This document shows, one piece after another, positions 30,468 to 42,836 of a DNA stretch of 64,000 bases (its first letter is position 1; each line of letters opens with the position of its first letter). The position numbers and the translations under genes were made by a program. This stretch comes from Onchidella celtica. Its lineage: Eukaryota > Mollusca > Gastropoda > Systellommatophora > Onchidiidae. The stretch lies in NCBI GenBank assembly GCA_963931925.1, contig OZ007583.1, positions 18,004,548-18,068,547 on the forward strand, given 5' to 3'. The notes beneath the pieces were generated by a model, which was given only the letters and a program-made list of their open reading frames with translations, made no database searches and was not told the DNA's origin.

Positions 30468-33400
30468 CTATGAGGGCAACAATGCGATGAAGGAATGAAT
30501 AATGGAAACAAACGCGCATGAAAATAGTACGGTAATTTGTTAGCCTGAACACCTTCTGAAAATCTATTCTTTCAACGTATCCTTCCCATTTTCACTCTTC
30601 TCGTGCCAAGATAAGAAAGTTACGATTTTCATATCATTTATTGTAACTTTTAGAGAAACTATTTCAATCTTTTCTAGTGTTCAGTGTGAATTTGACATAA
30701 AGAAACATTAATTTGAAAGTGATGACGTTCCTTTTTCGCCTTACGTGTCAACTTACACAAACAGCAATTCACTATTATTCACTGCTGGCATTTGGAGAGT
30801 TAAAAAAAATAAAATCAAGTTACAATATCCCCGTCCGCAATCATACACAAGTATTTTGCTCCAGCAACTAACCCACACTATCCCACCCGCTGGCCTGCGG
30901 GTTGCTGCCGGCTTAGTGAGCGATTTTTTTTTTCCTGCACCAAAAATGAATCTGCACTTTAATGAAATCCGTCAAGCGAGTGAGAAAAAGCACATCTAGC
31001 GGTTTAATCACTCTTCCTGAGAGATCTGATACTCTCAGATTTTGAAGAGGGGCCATATTGTATATGAAGTTTCTAGTCTGTGCATACCTGTCCGTTAAAA
31101 TATAGCGTAACGCTTGAAAGGTAACTGCCTATTTGGGATCAAAGACCCTGCGTGCCAAAATAGATTTTGCATTGCGTCATTAAAACTAAGCTTGTACCTA
31201 CAGCGTAAGCGTCTAGGTTTCCGATATCATCATAAGTTCAAAACGGATAAGTCAAATTCGTTTAATACCTATCGACACCTGAATAAAGAAGGGAGAAAAA
31301 AAATTACAAATCGCCATGTTTACTCTTTTACCGCGTAACTTCATCCATTTCAAAGCTTTTTTATATCCCCATGTTTATCAGGCTAGTGAATGCTCTAGGC
31401 CATACACATAAAATAATGCGATGCCATTTTACAACTAATCTACTCTTGTTTAAGATGCACCCGGCATTCCAGACACATTCAAGTCCAATTCTATGACATG
31501 AAAGATAAACATCTGAAACTTGACACTACCACAGATCCTGGAAATAACTTGTTCGAACTCTTAAATGTTCACAAAACTTATTCAACACTAACTGTTTTTA
31601 AATGTAAAAGTTCAGCACTTTAGCATAGCAAAGAGTTCATGTCGTTTTGCTAGTGCCTGTTGCTTTGTTGTTTTCAAGTTCCACTCATTTCCAGGGTGGC
31701 TCAACAGATATTTGGATTTTAGCCGGTCGTGCCAGTATCCCTCATCTTGCTGACTCACGTATTTAAGTGTCAAGGAAAGAGTGAACAAGAAAAGAAAAGA
31801 AAGGTGACGAGTGGGAGATGCCAGATGGATCCGAGAGAACAAGATAATCAAAAAGAGAGCGCAACAGAATGCTTTCAGCGGGTTCAGGGGAGGAAAACAA
31901 GAAAACAACCGCTATACAGTAGATTATGCCTCTTGCGGTATTGATTGATTGGGCGTCCCATATCCGAGGCAGCTGCTGTCTGTTGACCGACGTTCGTTCG
32001 TGCATCAGTGCCGGTGTGTATGTATAATATGTGCCAAGTAACAATACTACATGATGTAATATACTTATTTAAAAATCTGTCATTTGCTGCATCACGTCAT
32101 ATATCCAACTCGTTCAATAATTCGTTCCTTCTATTTTCTTCTCCTTCTTCTTTTCATACTCTCTCCTAATACTTTTCTCTCTGTCTCTGTTTCTCTCTCT
32201 CTCTGTCTATTTCTCGTGACTAGGTGTTATGCAAGCATTAATTTTCCTGTCAGATTCAACCCGGGGGAGGGGTATTTTCCTAACAAGTGCCAGCCCTGTG
32301 CTATCTTTGCAAATGTTTGAGGAAGTACAATGATATGGCTGGGGACAGTACGTTTAGTATGACCGAAGACCGCACAAACAATGAGACACCCCATCATCTT
32401 ATACATGGACATTCAGCAAAAACACAAGGGAAGCACGACAGGGCCTGCACAGAAATGAAGAGAGAACTTTTATTTTCCATTGCGATTTAGGACCAACAGC
32501 GCCTTCGCTATCAATCGAAAACTTCAGGTCGTCGTGCCAGATTTAATAAAAATCTGTGTGCGTGCGATGATATCTGGGAGAGTAACATATTACAAATACA
32601 AGAACGCGGAATTCAAAGTCAGAGGGGGGGGGGGGTCGTCTACCTGGCGCAGCCACTTCTTTCTGCCACTAGTTTGAGTGCCTGAACCTAAAAAGCAGCT
32701 ATGTCGTGAGCTCGACAGGAGAGAATATAAGTCTGTGCTTTTTCTCGCCTGTGTTCTTCACATAACTCTGTAGTATACAGTTATGGGATGGATGAACGAG
32801 ATCATTCATTTAAACTAACAGTCGTTAGATAAATGTCAAATGATCAGTAACAGCAGACAGGGAAAAGAAAAGGAAAAAGGAGTGAGGATGCGGGCACACG
32901 AAAGCATCATTATTATAAAGATGCACATAAAAGTAAAAAATATAGCGCTCGATTTTCCTTCTACATACAGATGGATGTCTAACATTTAAATAGCATATTC
33001 ATTAAGAAATTATAGATTTCATTACTTTTTGTATATTTTATCAAAATGAACAGCGAGTAGGATTATGATAGCGAGAGACATAAGTATGAGCAACAAGCTG
33101 ACTGCTGCCTCATTAAAACTGGTTCAAGCAGTTTCCAATACATAATTATGTTAGAATGGTAAGGGGTTTGACATGTCAGCCATCAAGCCATGATTCTGTC
33201 AAATTGTGTGTGTGTGTGTTGGGGGGGGGGAGGAGGAGGAGAAGAGTAAGCCAAAGATTAAAGAAAAGATGGGACTAATGAATTTAAGTGAAGGGAAGGA
33301 GGTAATTATTTGCACGATTACACGGTTAATTAATTTAGTGTCTTTGAAGTTACAGGAGTATAAATGATTTACACAGAACAGGGCGCACCTCATTTGTTGT

Positions 33401-33518
33401 AGTAAACTAAGCAAACATACAAACAAAATGTTACCATCTTTGCGAGCATTTGTACACTGGCAGATTGCTAAGTATAAAGAGGAATGATTATGACCAAGAA
33501 GAACAGATATATACGTAC
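30468..33518. other. No certain gene
   Basis: A minus-strand open stretch near 31612-31760 (QDEGYWHDRLKSKYLL...) follows a pyrimidine-rich tract and ends in a stop, and could be a terminal exon, but nothing else supports it. G-runs lie at 32624-32635 and 33221-33229. Confidence 0.4.
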
Positions 33519-33707
33519 CGGAGATTTCTTTTCATACGGGCGGCTACTCTCCGGAAATTCCTCAGGTGGCTCCACTACCACACATGAGCACAGCTTGGCT
33601 ATAGACAGCTTATGGCGCTTCTTCCGTCGGCGCCCAGATTGCATGATGTCAATGTTTTGTTGCACCTGTTTCCAAGACTCCTGCGACACGGGCGGCACCC
33701 CGGGCAT
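33519..33707 (-). CDS. Candidate first coding exon of an unrecognised host gene
   Basis: On the minus strand an ATG at 33707 in good context (A at -3) opens 63 codons, starting MPGVPPVSQESWKQVQQ. They run into a splice donor, CCG|GTACGTAT, at 33519/33518. The peptide has a basic cluster, GRRRKKRHK, which could be a nuclear localisation signal, then an acidic/proline segment, VVVEPPEEFPESS. Local GC is higher than around it. Upstream on the minus strand is a CCAAT element (near 33770) without an obvious TATA box. A possible acceptor, CCCCTGTCCCAG, lies just before 33724, so the exon could instead begin at 33724 in the same frame. I do not recognise the protein. Composition and splice context suggest a real exon. 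Confidence 0.4.
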
Positions 33708-35072
33708 GCTAGCTACTAACCAAACTGGGACAGGGGACTAGCCGACGGGTGGCCGGTTGCCTGGACACACTATTGGCGCTGACGACGTTACAACAGGTTT
33801 CTCTTGTGGAACAATAAAGAAATTTGCGTGAAAACGCTTTGGAGATCTCCACCAGGTGTCACTTACATGGCAGATAAAGGTGCAACAAATACAAACATGC
33901 TAGTACAAAAGGTACCAGTAATCCCGCAAGTTCTACGCTCTCTCTGGGTGTATTAATCCCTCTCTCAGGAAAGAAAAGTTCAGGGTCAAGAAATCTTGAG
34001 GATAAATCACGTGGCTGGCTACACATTCCTACCACAAACAGCCTTGTGACTCCGATTTGAACCCGCAAACTGTAGATACGAACTTTATGTCAATACTTTT
34101 TTGAAGTTTTTTTTTTTTTTTTTACATAGGAATAAAGGAGTCTTCCCGACGACAACCGAAATGTCCGTTAGTTTGTTTTGTTTCAAGCTTGGCACAGAAG
34201 AGTTGAGATAAGGGAACTCCAGTTCTAACCAGCGATTATGTTCAACTTCGAATATCCATGAGTTATTTCGACAAACAGACCGACGCACACTGACATGGAT
34301 TTACCTGAAGAGCTTAAATTGTATCAATGTGACAATCAAATCTCCTTACTTGCTGACCTCGGGATCCCGTGCAAACGGCTCATTAGTTCGGTGCATTTGA
34401 GAAAGTATGTGCGGTTTCATAAATATTAGCGTGTCATCAGGTTTAGATTGTTGATCTGCGCAGAGTTGACCTTTGTTTAGTGCCGCGTGATAAAGTCAAT
34501 CATGAATATGTTGGCTTCATTTGAGACAAAGAGGGCGTAACCGTATGTGTTCCGATGTTTCGTTTTCAATTTTCACTAGAGGCATTGACCTCACTCGCTC
34601 ACAAAGGTTCTTAGTACGATCTTCTAGACACACTACTTGCCAGTAAGTTTAAACTAAGCCAATAAGTCAATAGTTACACCGGATTGGTTTAAGAATTAAT
34701 ATATAATGTTGTGACGCCGGCTTCATTAATTAACATCGATCGACATGACACTTGCTGAGAGTGATCCAGCTCTATAAACATCTCTGTCCTCAGTGTCGGG
34801 ACAAGAAAGTAGCAGATCTTTTCAATAAACTCTCATCCTTCTGTCATTCTCATAATGGAGAATCCTGCCAATATTTCGATAGGCAATTTGATAAATTTTA
34901 TCTAACATTGGCCATCTAATCCTATCCGGGTGACAATGTTGACAATAATCGCACTATCGCGCAATCGATCAAATTTGCTCCAGATGGCGACAGTTTTCAA
35001 TCTGCGGTTAGAAAGTTCAGTGACACAGCATGGGTTTTCCTCCGTGACACGGTCATGTTGGGTGGTACGTAC

Positions 35073-35218
35073 GTCCCATCAGATTTTCGTTGAAGTTGGT
35101 GAATGTGACTACACAGGCATTTTTCAACCAGTTCCATCCAATATCCGCCACACACTCCGGGCAGCTGTCCAGTTCACTGCCCTTCAGGGCTGTGATTTTA
35201 AAGACAGGTGCATCATGG
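35073..35218 (-). CDS. Candidate internal exon, unrecognised; opposite strand also open
   Basis: The minus strand between an AG (GTAGAACAG, poor pyrimidine tract) and a donor-like GGGAC|GTACGT is open for 48 codons. It includes APVFKITALKGSELDSCPEC, then a Trp-containing stretch and NACVVTFTNFNENLMG. The plus strand is also open over 34930-35334 (134 codons), so coding strand and status are unclear. No family recognised. Confidence 0.2.
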
Positions 35219-35582
35219 CTGTTCTACGCGCCAGTCTTTTTCAGCAGCCGAGGTCCATGAATAATAAAAGTCCGAGGAGAACAGATGCACAGAAAACAGC
35301 CAGTTCCTGCCTATTCTCATGTTGTATAAAGTAGAGCTATGAAACTGTCATTCTTTTCTGCTGATTACAATCACTCTGAGTGTTCCTTTTCAATATCTGA
35401 TAGTCAGAAATAACATAATTTTAATTACACGCTCACTATGTGAATTCCACACCTTGGTAGCTAATTTATCACAGCTCCACCTGACGATGTGTCATACACA
35501 ATCATAGATCTACTGCTAATCAACTCAATTCCAGATGTAGGAGAAAGGACACAATAACTGAAATTGATAAGCTCGCCACATT

Positions 35583-35583
35583 C

Positions 35584-35618
<35 letters not shown>
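35583..35618. repeat. (ATA)n trinucleotide microsatellite
   Basis: About twelve ATA/TAA units. A shorter (TTA)n array lies at 21683-21703. Confidence 0.95.
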
Positions 35619-37865
35619 TATGAAATCGCCGATATGATTTAAATGTCCATAAAATTTCAAGCCACAGCTATCTATAATGTTTATTTGCTCATGATCGAGT
35701 CATGAAATAATTATTAGAAAGACATGCACTGAATGGACTCATCCATGATAGATGCAACTTAGGAAAGAATTTTGGCGTGCCGTTGTTGCTTATTTTTCTT
35801 CAAATAAACACATTTTTTTTTTTAAACGAAGAAGAAAAGGACTGTCAGTAATAACTTTGAAAAGACAACTTTAAAGACGAAATCTACAATTGTTAGCACA
35901 CCAACACTTTTCTCTAGTGATACAACATTAGTTTGCAAAACACACTGCCTGCCACTGCCTCAGCTAACCCGAAAAAGAATAAAAGAGCTCCATTGATACT
36001 CCGAGTAGAATCCGAAAGGACAGAAATACTATTCAAATGCAATTCTGAACCACATAATCAATATGACAGTCTAATTTTTTGTTTATAAAGAACATTCTTA
36101 GCCTCAGTTTGTGTTTTACTTAACGAATCATTCCACAGATACCTGTGCATAGTGATGTGGATTTGCGCTAACAATGTGAGGGGAACGCACGAGAAAAACA
36201 CAAGCCTCATTCATTCGAGCAATGCCCGAAATGTAAAACGACCGTTCCACCCCCCCCCCCCACCGCCCCTTTCCTTCCATGGCAACTATGTGATAACTTA
36301 CGTTTTTCAGATAAGACAAGAAATAAACTTAAAGCTGGTTTTTCGCAGGAGCGAGTAACACACAAAATGGCTAATCATAGTAATTAGTGAGCCAGAATGA
36401 ATAGCCGCAATTGTAAAACTTAACCAGTATACACACAATCCATAATTTCAGGCTATTACAAAGCACAATAGTCTATGACAACCCATCAATAACATTATTA
36501 AAGAACGGACTTTCACTTCCTGGCATCAGGACCAAACTATCAGGTTTCAAACTGCAACACTGAAGAAATCATGATATTAAATTATGCCCATAAAATGAAG
36601 AAGTTCTAGCTCCCTTCAATCAACTTTTGAGAAACTGATGATTGAAGCTTCATGTGCTCATAGCTTTTAGAGAGACGACTTTTTTTTTCTTTTTAATAAT
36701 ATTTCGAATCCGCCTGATACTTTTGACACACAATGAAGAACGCCTGTAGAAGTAGTGTGTGACTCACTTCAGGCAAAAAGTAGAGGTAGAACCTTGTCAA
36801 TTTAAGAGGACGAAATGCTGGAGAGAAACTGAAAGTTCCCATGTAAGTAGCACATCACTTCACCCATGGACAAGGAAAGAGATTACCAAAGAGTGCATAG
36901 TTAAGTTTGGATCATTCTAGTCCAGTTGGATTCCACAAACCATTAATCGTGGTTCGACGACTTCTCAACAGCAGGAATAAGAAACTCCGCAGAGTTAATG
37001 TTCACTGCGGGTTAAATCTAGTTTACACCTGGATGTTGCTTATAAAACCACTGTGTCAAATGATTTTGTAGTTAACAATTGAGATCATCTTAATACATGT
37101 ATATTGATCACTTTAATCGCCACAGATACCACGCCTACTATCACATTTGCTATTGAAGCACCGCCCACTTGTCCAATCACAGATTCGCCGAAAGACACGA
37201 AAGTAAATTTCTTCTTTCCTGACAAGTTTCCGTGTTAAAGGCTAAAATACACATCGGATTCATTATTTCCCATACCAAATAATTAGAACATCCATGTGTT
37301 GTCATAGTTCAAATGGCAGCAAAGGCGTTCAGATAAATTTCTGATTAACCAAAGCCCAAGACATACTAGTTCCATCCAACTGGGGAAGGGAGGGAGGGAG
37401 AGAGGGAGATACTCGTGAGAAATCACTGGCTTTTCTTTCTTTGTGATTGTCTCATCATGGAGAACAAGTGCCCTCAGCAAACTATCCATTAAACACCTGA
37501 GGCATGCCACTAACCAACGATAATGTATGGTTACTCCACCCTGACCCAATTCATTACGGTGGAACATTTTTATTTTTTTTTACCGATTGCCAAAGAGATA
37601 TACAGTGACCAAAAGTTAGGTGTTTATCCTTGTAAGTGGCTTAACAGGACAAAGAAAACACTGTTTTACTTGAATCTCGTATCATCAAATCGTGAATAAA
37701 ATCACTTATCTTATCAGCAAAGTGCACCAACGGCTTTCTTCACCCATCAGGTGATAGACCAATGCAGTCAGGCACCCCTTTCCCCTCTTCTGACCTGCAC
37801 ACAACGACTCACAATTTGTATTTCAATCACCATACATCAAAATGAAAATCAGCTACATGCATGAG

Positions 37866-37973
37866 CTACATCAAAATGCCGACCATTCGTCGATTTTTAA
37901 GTTTTCACACCTACATAAACTACATCAAAATGACGACCATTCGTCGATTTTTAAGTTTTCACAACATTCTTAT
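37866..37973. repeat. 54-bp tandem duplication
   Basis: Two copies with a 54-bp period, starting CTACATCAAAATG[C/A]CGACC at 37866 and 37920. They are nearly identical for about 44 bp (to about 37963) and then diverge. The period is a multiple of three, so two frames stay open across it, but neither looks like a gene. Confidence 0.9.
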
Positions 37974-40900
37974 GTTCATGGTGCTATTTTTTTCGAAAAA
38001 GAATGGCGGTCTTCACATGCGTTTTGCTTTCTTTAAAATCAACATTTCGTGTATATTTTATCAGCTTTTTTCCCCCCAGTACATCTATATCCAGTACCAC
38101 TAAAATACAACCGAATTTTGAAGGACCATTACGATTAAGGCACGGTGTGGAGGCGCAACTCCGAACCTGTCGTAAACATATTATGGACAAAATATTTCAT
38201 AACCACGTGGAGCAGAAACGGATTAAATTGGTTTGGTGGCTTATGTCAGGCCACTTTATTGATAATACGAACTGTTTTCTAATGTGCCGCCTTTCTGGGA
38301 TCCACAACCCAAAGCCACTTCAGAACTGGGACTCTACGCCTTATGCTACCTGGCTATGGGACTGGCTCGGCCTAATCTGCCACAAACAGGTTTACATCAC
38401 ACTGTTTCAATAAGAAACAAGTAACACTTAAGACTTGTTCTCATGTTTTAGCCTGTAAAGTGCCTGGAAATGCGGGTGTTTAAAACTTTACAGAGCTTCC
38501 CCGCCCGCCTCATAATTATTCTGTCATCAATATGTTCTACTTTCCTGATACCACCACTACCTTGTCTTCACGATTTTGCTCTCTTCCAGCCAGCCTCCCG
38601 TTCTGTTCCTTTAAACTTTTAAGGCACGTTTTTCTCTGGAAAGGTCTGAGTCCGACTTAGGATTTAACGGCGTGTTGGTACGATAACGGAAACTTTCCAT
38701 TTTTGCGGTTTTTGGATACCTTACAATGCCTTGATTCTCAGAGCGTGATCAATGAAAATTTTACAAATAAAAATCAAACAGGAAAAGGCGGGCCTTTGAA
38801 ATAAGCAAACAAAACCTAGAAAGTGCAGCAACAATTGATAGAATCATTTACCCCCCCCCCCCCCCACCCAGACTAAATTTATTCTAGGTGGGTGAGACGT
38901 GGTGGAGATAAGTCGAAGTAATAACATACAATGCTTTGTTCCTGTCCTGATTTTATTATGACACGTTCATTTTTGGAACTATGACGACTTTGCATTAACA
39001 CTTGTGCTTGTTTTCAACCAGAGTAAGGGCCGTCGTAACGTGAACGTGAGGATTAAAGATGAATATACTATTTCCATGTGTGCCATAAAGATTTACAACT
39101 TCTTTACCAAGCACCACACACAATATTATTTATGCTAACAAGGATGGCAAGTGAGCATCTGAATGAGTAAACAGATGCGGGGTGGGGTAGGTATTAAGTG
39201 TATGAGTCATACAGTACCCAAGTAGTCGAGAAATGTGTAGGTCGATACTTGAAATACGGCCTGCAAGAAACTGAATACTCCTGTATGTATTACACACTTG
39301 TTCAGAGCTCAACTGACGACTTGCTTACTGTCGATGGCAAAACTACAGTTTGCACTGGGTTTCGCCCGGATTCGTGAGACAAGTAAGCACTCTGGTCCGC
39401 CCGATATTCTGAAAGGTTTGTTTGTGTTGATACGCGAAAGGCCAGGGCGCATCGTCACTACATATATGAAATAAATCCTGACAAATTAGAGACATTTGGT
39501 AAATGTATCTCAGGCTCCTCACGTGAGTAGCATGACAGAATCAGAACGACATTCTCCATATCAGCAACTGAATAAGGCAGTTAACTAATGCTCTAGAAAG
39601 CAGCCCCCTAAATCGATGTTATCCGGGCAGAACTGTAGGTCCAAATCCGCCCACATTAGGGGATCTACAGCATGTCACAAATACCATGATAGCCAAGATT
39701 TTCCTGCATAATATTCCCGCTTTACCACCAGCAAGAGTGGGAACAGCTGCTTGGCAAATCAAAGGTGACCCAAAAGAAAGGTGGAGCGAGAGAGTGGGAC
39801 AGGCAGCAGGAGAATTTGAGTGAGTGTTCCCATGGATGAGGAGGACAAAAGATGTGCAAACACTTTCTCTTTTCTTCCATCTCCTGCCATAAATCCAGTT
39901 CAACAAAAATTGAAGAAAAAAAAACAAAAACAGACGAGTTTTCTTTAACTTCGTTTGAAATACAAATCAGTCCTCTGGTGCATTGCGAAATGACAGGTTT
40001 CCATTCCCAGAGAACCAACTCACTAACTGCCAGCTGGTCCCCAGTTTTTCCACCATATTCCCAATATTCACATTCACTTTCATGTCAAGCCATCCCGTTT
40101 CACATTTTGAACACGGAGAAGTCTTTGAATTCATTATCATGCCTAAATTTCTCCACTGAAGATAACAACACTAGGCTACTAGGCCTACTATTGGCTAGTA
40201 TGAGATTGATGACATCATGATCTCAGAACCATGCAGCCGTTGACTGGCAAATTAGTAGTTCTAATAATCCACCAATCTGATGTAACTACAACAATACCGA
40301 TCTCTCCTCCCGTCGGTATTGCAAAGAATAGGGGCAATCAATGGTGACAGGTTACTTGGCTCCTGCGCATGTTCTTTTCATTAAGATCAATTTGGTTCAT
40401 TTAACAGATCGTGACTTTGCCATAAACTCTGCTGGCAAACTCTCGAAGTTGCTTCAAACCTACCATTCAAACATCGCTATTCTGTGTGCTTTACCCTTCT
40501 CATGCGTTCTCTACCTAATAAAAAAAAAAGTACAATGTATATACAGACACGCAAATGAACACATAAGTGGTGATTACATCTTAACAACGTACGTATGGCA
40601 TTTTCCCCCTCTGGAATGAATTCATTTCTACAAGGGAGCCTTCAAATGGACTGAAAATGAACTGAAACCGTCCAACAAGCCTGAACTTTAGCTGTAAACT
40701 TGCATGTTATGTATCTTTATGAGTACACGAAATACATGAATGTACACAGGCTGAAGACGAATGAAAATTTCAATAGGGCTCAGATCATCCGTGGGGACAA
40801 TTCCCACCTTAGAAACTCGCCGCGACTCTGGAGACGAACATTTTGGATTTGCCAACATCGCAGAAGTTGGTTGGCATCGAGATTCAAAATGTTAGAAGAC

Positions 40901-41948
40901 CCAAGTCAATGATCACAACTGCTGTGTTTTCTTACAGAACTTCTTGATGTACACATTTGTAATGCGCTGCAGACAACTGCACCATGGCTGATATCTCAGA
41001 CACTTTTCTACTTTGCACATGCAAGTTGATCAATGAAAGTGGACCATCATGTTTAGGAACCATAACTTTGATTTTGACCGAGGAAACGCATCATCATAGA
41101 ATTTCTTTTCAATGGGCTCAGACAGATCGAGAAGTTTGATATTCAAAATATTTTCCCACTTAAAAATCAAAGATAAACGAAGCAATTAAAAACCGGATGG
41201 GCAGTTTGGGGAGATCAAGCAGGGGTTGAAGCACCGGAATCACGGAATGGTGTCATTAGAACTTTATTTACAACTTTAAATCAGTTACTGGAAATAAGAC
41301 AAAAATGTTTGGATAAGAAATTTACCTCATGTTAAGAACTTTAATATATTTAAAAATACTTTAATTTCAATGAAGCTGAAGCGTTTCCGTCTGTTACAAG
41401 CTGCCACAGTTCTCTCCACTGCCACCAGATCAGCTTTGCGTAGAGCTGAAAGAAAAACAGCACTTCTAGGACTAGGGATAAAATCACACTTGTGCCAACA
41501 ACCACATCGCTTATAGAGAACATCGAGAAACTTATGCAATCTATATTTATCTACAGTTTGTATTCAAGCGAATGACTAGAGGCCTTTTTTTTTTCTGTGT
41601 AGTTTTTGCGCCAGCAGGCAGTATATTTTCTGCTCGCACTATTTTGTTTAATTTTCATGTGCCTATACATTTCCTGGACTTAAAATTAACATCATTGGAA
41701 AGTGCTAATCATGGAGATTCCAACTATGTATAATTCTTCCACACTGATTTGGAAATTTTGTGAAACTTTGTGAAAATTGAAAATTCTAGATTCATTCTTC
41801 TTGTTTTGAAGTTGGTGGAAGGTTGTGAGTTGTGTTCCATCTTAGACTGTGTCAGGGAAATTAGGTCACTACAACAAAAACAACAATAACAGAGACTGTC
41901 AAGAAACAAAGTATTTGAGCACACATGGACAAATAAGTGTAAATAGCC
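37974..41948. other. No gene seen; right end includes the LINE 5' UTR
   Basis: A + strand open frame of 136 codons at 38003-38413 has no recognisable motif. C15 run at 38851-38865. The last few hundred bases before 41949 must contain the LINE 5' UTR, whose start I cannot locate. Confidence 0.45.
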
Positions 41949-42836
41949 ATGGAGAGTATGAGAAATGTAAACAATGCTACACAAAGCGAAGACGTTTTTG
42001 TAACGGGAGCGGCTGCCAATGATACAGGTAGCAGGAATAAGAAAAGGTTGAGGGAGAGTAGTGAGCCAGGTGGAGGAGAAGAGCACAGTATCACGCAGCT
42101 AGCTAAAGACGTCAAGGACATGAAGCTGCAGTTGTCTGGCGCAATGGAAGCTATAGCAAAAATTACAACAGAAATCAGTAAGGTGGGTGATTCTTTGGGC
42201 CAGCTTTTGGATAGACTGTGTGTACAAGATGAACGATTGTCAGAAATAAATAGAAAATTCGACACTCAGGCACAAGAAATAGTCAAGACTAATCAACATG
42301 TACAAAAGATGACAGGAAAAGTCGTAGAAATGGAAAAGAAGATGCTTGAGTTAGAGCGGAAGTCCGTTGACCAGGAGGCCAGAAGCCGGCGAAACAATTT
42401 GCTATTCTATGGTATTCCAGAGGCGGAGGGGGAGGATTGCTTGTCTACAGTCAAGAATTTTATGGAGAAAGAAATGCACCTGACTGGTGGCAGGGAGTTC
42501 CCCATCCAGAGAGCTCATAGAATCGGCGTCAGGCGGCAAAATAACGTCGCCGTGACACAGAGTCGGGTTCGCCCTCGTCCAATTATTGTTGCCTTCCTGG
42601 ATCACAGAGATCGGGAAACAGTTCGCGCCGCTCGCAATGTTCTACGCACCCCGCATGGCATCGCTGAGGATTTCCCAGTTGAGATACGGAAAGCAAGGGA
42701 GATCCTGCTATCTGAGCTGAAGGATGCCAAAAGAGCAGGAAAACGAGCCACCATAGCGTATCCTGCCAAGCTCATCATTGAGGGAACGTTGGTCCGCGAG
42801 GTGCCAGTGATCTCCACGCAAGACAGGCATCACTAG
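41949..42836 (+). CDS. LINE ORF1 protein: coiled coil, RRM-like core, C-terminal domain
   Basis: This 295-residue protein probably coats the element's RNA and acts as a nucleic-acid chaperone in its ribonucleoprotein particle. Residues about 48-145 are heptad-rich and charged, as in the trimerising coiled coil of L1-type ORF1p. The segment RSRRNNLLFYGIPEAEGED (about 145-163) matches the conserved start of the RRM-like core. RAHRIG (about 189-194) and RPIIVAFLDHRDR (about 210-222) are further core motifs. GIAEDFPVEIRKAREILL (about 238-255) and the final AYPAKLIIEG fit the C-terminal domain. No CCHC knuckle or PHD finger is present. The start is well placed: an in-frame TAA lies at 41940-41942, and the context AGCCATGG is Kozak-like. 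A three-codon upstream ORF begins near 41925. The frame ends in TAG at 42834-42836, directly in phase with ORF2. Confidence 0.93.
   Translation: MESMRNVNNATQSEDVFVTGAAANDTGSRNKKRLRESSEPGGGEEHSITQLAKDVKDMKLQLSGAMEAIAKITTEISKVGDSLGQLLDRLCVQDERLSEINRKFDTQAQEIVKTNQHVQKMTGKVVEMEKKMLELERKSVDQEARSRRNNLLFYGIPEAEGEDCLSTVKNFMEKEMHLTGGREFPIQRAHRIGVRRQNNVAVTQSRVRPRPIIVAFLDHRDRETVRAARNVLRTPHGIAEDFPVEIRKAREILLSELKDAKRAGKRATIAYPAKLIIEGTLVREVPVISTQDRHH

Larger units (their letters stand above)
33725..37865. other. No certain gene
   Basis: Apart from the 35.1-kb exon candidate this holds poly-T at about 34109-34124, the (ATA)n array and a C12 run (36250-36261). A GGTTCAAATC motif on the minus strand near 34055 resembles a tRNA B box but lacks a tRNA fold around it. 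Confidence 0.45.

Noticed and set aside
34040..34075. GGTTCAAATC on the minus strand as a tRNA gene
   Set aside because: Only a B-box-like decamer. No acceptor stem, A box or cloverleaf could be drawn.
38003..38413. 136-codon plus-strand ORF
   Set aside because: Looks moderately protein-like but has no known motif, and the frame starts inside T-rich sequence. Not supported.
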